Shown piece after piece: positions 60,259 through 64,000 of a DNA stretch of 64,000 bases (its first letter is position 1; every line of letters starts with the position of its first letter). Source of the DNA: Daucus carota subsp. sativus. Its lineage: Eukaryota > Streptophyta > Magnoliopsida > Apiales > Apiaceae. Made by a program: the position numbers and the translations under genes. Under the pieces are notes generated by a model, which did no database searches, was not told the origin of the DNA, and worked only from the letters and a program-made list of their open reading frames with translations. The stretch is taken from the NCBI RefSeq assembly GCF_001625215.2, contig NC_030384.2, positions 37,792,390 through 37,856,389 of the forward strand, in the 5' to 3' direction.

Positions 60259-61300
60259 TCCAACAATTACAAACCCCTCCAAACAATAACAAATCCAAAC
60301 CCTAATCACTAAATCATCAAACCAAATCAACAAAATCAAAGCAGTCATAACATTACCTGGCAGCCCAGATCAAACATTGCAAGCATCTCTCCCCTCCACA
60401 ATACAAAACACCAAAACCCCAGATCAGCAACGAATTATATATAATGGGTCTCACTAAAAATTCGATCTTGGCAAGAAATTAATTAAAGAAGTGTCTAAAA
60501 ACTACTCATTACCATCCATACGAGGATGGAAAGAGAGAAAAAAGGAATCTTTAAGATTATAGTTTCAAAAAATAAATTGGGTATTTTAAATAAAATACAA
60601 TTGTATATATGGTAAGTACTAGTACTAGTCCATTAAAAAATATACTCGGGAAGTGTGAATTGGGTATGAGAAAACTGGGGAGATGGGGTTCTTTTGTTTT
60701 TATAGTAAATAAATAAAATCAAGAAATCAGAATTGAATTGATTTGGGGTTTTTAATTATGTAAATATAAAGACACAAAACAATAAATACAGAAAGGCGGG
60801 GTTTTAGAGGAGGGAGAATGAGGGTTTTGGACATGATAATAATAAGAAGAGAAAGATGTAAGAAGGAGACAAGAGTTGAAGATGTTATAACTGGAAACTC
60901 CATCTTCATCATGTTTTTTTCTTTCTATATATGTAAGTATGTGTTGTACATATGTAAGTATGTGTGTAATGTGTGTGTCTGTGTGTATAATTTCTCTGAC
61001 TCTCTGTGCTGTAACCTGGAATTTTGCCGGGTGATCCTGCCATATGTAATAATGGAATGGGGTTCACTTTGGCTAATAGGCTGAGGGGTCCCATCCTACA
61101 AAGTTCTTGCCCTTGACCTTTTTAGCTCTTTTTGAGTTTTTGGTTTTTGAACTTTTCGGTGGTTGTTGAGCAAATATCTTAATTTTAAATCTTGACTAAT
61201 TTTTGGGGGTCATTTTTAAGTTTCTAAGTTGATTGGTCATTGGTGTACCTTTTTTTGGTAAGGGTAATTGTTACACCTGTCATGTAATTCTTTACTGTTT
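60259..61300 (-). promoter_or_regulatory. Leader and promoter region of the DUF630/DUF632 gene
   Basis: A donor-like CCAG then GTAATG at about 60357 and an acceptor-like GATTAG at about 60301 suggest a short intron in the leader. 60940-60990 is a TATGTAAGTATGTG-type low-complexity tract. No coding sequence seen. Confidence 0.35.
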
Positions 61301-62274
61301 GCGCGTATTTTTTGACTCTTATAAATTATAATTTATAGTATTTTTTAAAATTAAAATTTAAATGCTGAAATTTTATTAAGAAAAGGAAATTTGAAAAAAT
61401 TATGAAACTATATTTTATAGACACATAAAAATATGTGCCAAAAAGTAACGTAATAAATCTATTATTATAGGAATATTTACGAGTAGTGCTCAACGTATAA
61501 AAAAAAAATTCAAACTTTTTTAAAATAACATGATAAACAAGTCGATGATTTTAAACAAGTCTACATATCCACCAAATTTGATTTTAAAATCTTTTATCAG
61601 AAAGTAAATTATTGATTTTAATTAATTAATTTATGTTCATACGGGAGGTCTTATTTTCATTCATGTGAATCAAACCAGTCAAATATTATCAATTATATTT
61701 TAAGAAAAAAATTCTCATATTTAATATTTTTATTATTAATGTAAATGAAATATTATCAACTAATATTCGAAAAGAAATAGAAAACTCTCTAGCATTTCTC
61801 TTATTTAGTTTCCCCTTGATCTTTACATATTTTGAGTCTTGCATATATACTTTCGCGCTAATAATGTCAATATATATATATATATTTTTTTAAAAACGCT
61901 GAGATCCGATCTCATTCAGTTTATGGAAAGATGGTGTACATCGTGATCTCACTCGGTCGCCTATAACTCGGACATGTGTTCCAGAAACGTCACCCCGTCA
62001 CACAATTTATTTTCTTGCTAAATGATAATTTTTTATTCTTTCAACTTATTTTCCAAAATTAAGTTAATTTTGTTAAAAGGATAAAATAAATTATTTAGAA
62101 TAATAAACATGTATTAAATATTTGTTATCTAAAAATATAAAATAAAATATAAAATTTTCTAATCGAAATATGTCCTTATTTTACTAAACGAGCCAAACAT
62201 GCTTCAAATCGTGCTCTTTGCCATTCACCAATTAAATTTGAATTTTTTGCTTGAGTTAAATACATAATTATGAT
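61300..62274. other. AT-rich intergenic stretch
   Basis: No reading frame of interest. Weak MITE-like signals: ATTCTTTACTGTTTGCGCGT at 61287 facing AAATATGTGCCAAAAAGTAA at 61428; a TA microsatellite at 61868-61885; and TTTACTAAACGAGCCAAACA at about 62178, which looks like the end of a GGCTCGTTT-type MITE. Confidence 0.4.
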
Positions 62275-62824
62275 GGGTTAATTATCTAGTTGGTCACTGA
62301 AGTAGGTCTAATGTATCAAGTTGATCACTGAAGTGAAAACAGTACCAAGATGGTCACTAAAGTCATCATATATATCAAACAAGTATCTTAAATTATGAGT
62401 TGAAGTAATAAAAATATTATTTATAAAATTTTACACATCATTTTTAAATGTTATCATAACCAACTAAAAAATTATGAATTCTAATATTTATTATAATATA
62501 TTTAGATTTTATCAAGTTTATTTATTATTTATTTTTAATTAAAACAAAGAAAATAGTTATATAATAAAAAAAATAATAATAAATAATTTTGATAAAATTT
62601 AAATATATTATCATAAATACCAGAAATCATAACCTTTGGTTGTGGTAACATTTAAAAATGATGTGTAAAATTTTATAAATAATATTTTTATTACTTGAAT
62701 TCATATTTCAAAGTACTTGTTTGATATTTATGGTGATTTTAGTTATCATTTTGATACCGTTTTCACTTCAGTGAGCAATTTGATACATTAAGCCCATTTC
62801 AATGACCAACTAGATAATTAACCC
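62275..62824. mobile_element. Foldback element with long inverted arms
   Basis: The left arm starts GGGTTAATTATCTAGTTGGT, CACTGAAGT and the right arm ends AATGACCAACTAGATAATTA, ACCC. Pairing continues inwards through ATAAAAATATTATTTATAAAAT and ATTTTATAAATAATATTTTTAT to AACATTTAAAAATGATGTG, about 200 bp per arm. The centre is AT-rich. No coding capacity and no clear target duplication. Confidence 0.75.
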
Positions 62825-62856
62825 GAATAACTAACACTTACATGTTCTTATAAACT

Positions 62857-63056
62857 GGATTTGTTTTTTTGATTGTTATATTTTTATAACAGTCAAAACC
62901 GAAAATATGACTAGTATAGAATTATTAAATTGTTAACTTTAAGATATTTTGCATTAGGATTTGATTTTTTGATTGTTATATTTTTATAACAGTCAAAACC
63001 GAAAATATGACTAGTATAGAATTATTAAATTGTTAACTTTAAGATATTTTGCATTA
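62857..63056. repeat. Exact 100-bp tandem duplication
   Basis: Two head-to-tail copies (62857-62956 and 62957-63056) start GGATTTG and end TTTTGCATTA, with one visible mismatch (TTGTTTTTTT against TTGATTTTTT). The near identity points to a recent duplication. Confidence 0.95.
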
Positions 63057-63175
63057 GCTGACTTTGGCTTTCTAATTATATCATGTCATATTTATATAAT
63101 ATAATATAATTGAGTGTCGGTCTTATCGAAATATAAATCCAAACAGTTCAGTATTACATGATATGATATTTAGTT

Positions 63176-64000
63176 AGAGCATCTACAGCGCTGTTCGTTA
63201 TAATTGTTGGTTAAATTGGACTTGTAACACATTAGGTAAAATTTGTTAAACTTGTAATAGCATCTCCAACGGCGCTGGTTATAATCGTTGGCTAAATTGG
63301 ACATATAAGACATTATGTAAAATTTACTGAACCTGTAAGACATTGTACTTCAATGGCATTGCCTATATTGGTTGACTATAATTTAAAAATAGAATGTTAC
63401 TAATATTTTAGTTTGTTAAAATAGAATATATCAGTTCAATATGGTAATAAATGATGTGCAATCATCCCACAGATTTCTTACAGACCTGTAGAGGTTCGAC
63501 AAATATAACCATTCATAAGAGGTTGGCTAAAATTATAGATAACAGATTCACGTGGTTGGAGTGTGACTTTTTTAAGAAGTTGGTTAAATTTTTTATATTT
63601 GGAATGCCAACTCACTTTTTAGCTAAAGGTTTTATATGGTTGGAGATGCTCTAAAACATTGTGCTTCAATGGTATTGGTTATATTGGTTGGTTATAATTT
63701 AAAAATAGTATGTTATTAATATTTAGATTGTTATAAATAGAATATATCAATTTATTATAGTAATAATTTATATGTAATCAGCGGGAAGGAGGAAAATAAA
63801 TTGCGGGAGATGGTGCGGGATTCACTACAGATCTGCAGTGGTTCGACAAATATAGTCATCCATAGGGGATGGTTATAATTATAACAATGGCTTGCGATGG
63901 TTGGAGTGGTGTTTTTTTGTAGACATTGACTAAATTTTTTAAATTTGGAAAACCAACTAGACCTTTAGCTAAATGCTTGTTATGATTGGAGATGCTTTTA
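63176..64000. mobile_element. Two or more adjoining MITEs with AGAGCATCT ends
   Basis: An inward end TAGAGCATCTACAGCGCTG is at 63176, a second (TAGCATCTCCAACGGCGCTG) at 63259, an outward end GGTTGGAGATGCTCTAAA at 63637-63655, and another (GATTGGAGATGCTTTTA) at the window edge. Between them the words GGTTATAATTTAAAAATAG, ATAGAATATATCA and TTCGACAAATATA repeat. So at least two related copies stand in tandem, and the last may continue beyond the window. The same family occurs in intron 6 of the diacylglycerol kinase gene. Confidence 0.6.

Noticed and set aside
60259-60348. Upstream in-frame ATG giving a 30-residue longer NRG2-like protein
   Set aside because: The family start is MGCGGSK with a lipidation signal; the upstream part probably contains a leader intron.

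Overview
This is a plant nuclear genomic window, from a eudicot. Genes are split by AT-rich introns with GT-AG borders. Several products are plastid-specific (chlorophyllide a oxygenase, a plastid adenylate kinase, a DUF3007 membrane protein) or plant-specific (filament-like plant protein, DUF630/DUF632 protein, DOG1-domain protein). Intergenic DNA carries many small Stowaway-like and other MITEs. An asterid such as an Apiaceae member is a guess, not something the sequence proves.

Layout. 73-289 (-): first exon of an unidentified, probably plastid-targeted protein, cut by the window edge. 1416-10300 (+): diacylglycerol kinase, 12 exons, 456 aa. 11381-21357 (-): DUF3007 plastid membrane protein, 5 exons, 209 aa; its first intron holds a complete, very young non-autonomous LTR retrotransposon (16033-21073). 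25507-29559 (+): filament-like plant protein, 712 aa. 31076-35157 (+): chlorophyllide a oxygenase, 9 exons, 533 aa. 37516-41061 (-): plastid adenylate kinase, 7 exons, 269 aa. 45695-46444 (+): single-exon DOG1-domain protein, 249 aa. 47217-47337 (-): an orphan terminal-exon-like reading frame. 48426-53468 (-): protein disulfide isomerase with a KDEL tail, 10 exons, 488 aa. 54621-60258 (-): DUF630/DUF632 (NRG2-like) protein, 4 exons, 1009 aa. 60350-64000: gene-free and repeat-rich.

The exon models were built by hand. For each complete multi-exon gene, every splice border was checked for phase and the summed coding length divides by three. They can be taken as strong predictions, apart from start codons and untranslated ends.

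The genes form no operon or cluster; they are ordinary neighbouring eukaryotic genes. Three concern the chloroplast, but nothing in the sequence shows co-regulation. The most unusual content is in the mobile DNA: the LTR element with identical LTRs, a perfect 5-bp target duplication and a tandem array of polypurine-tract-like units; a hAT-like element with arrays of AACCGAA motifs at both ends; nested MITEs; and a long foldback element beside an exact 100-bp tandem duplication. I found no convincing new biological system.
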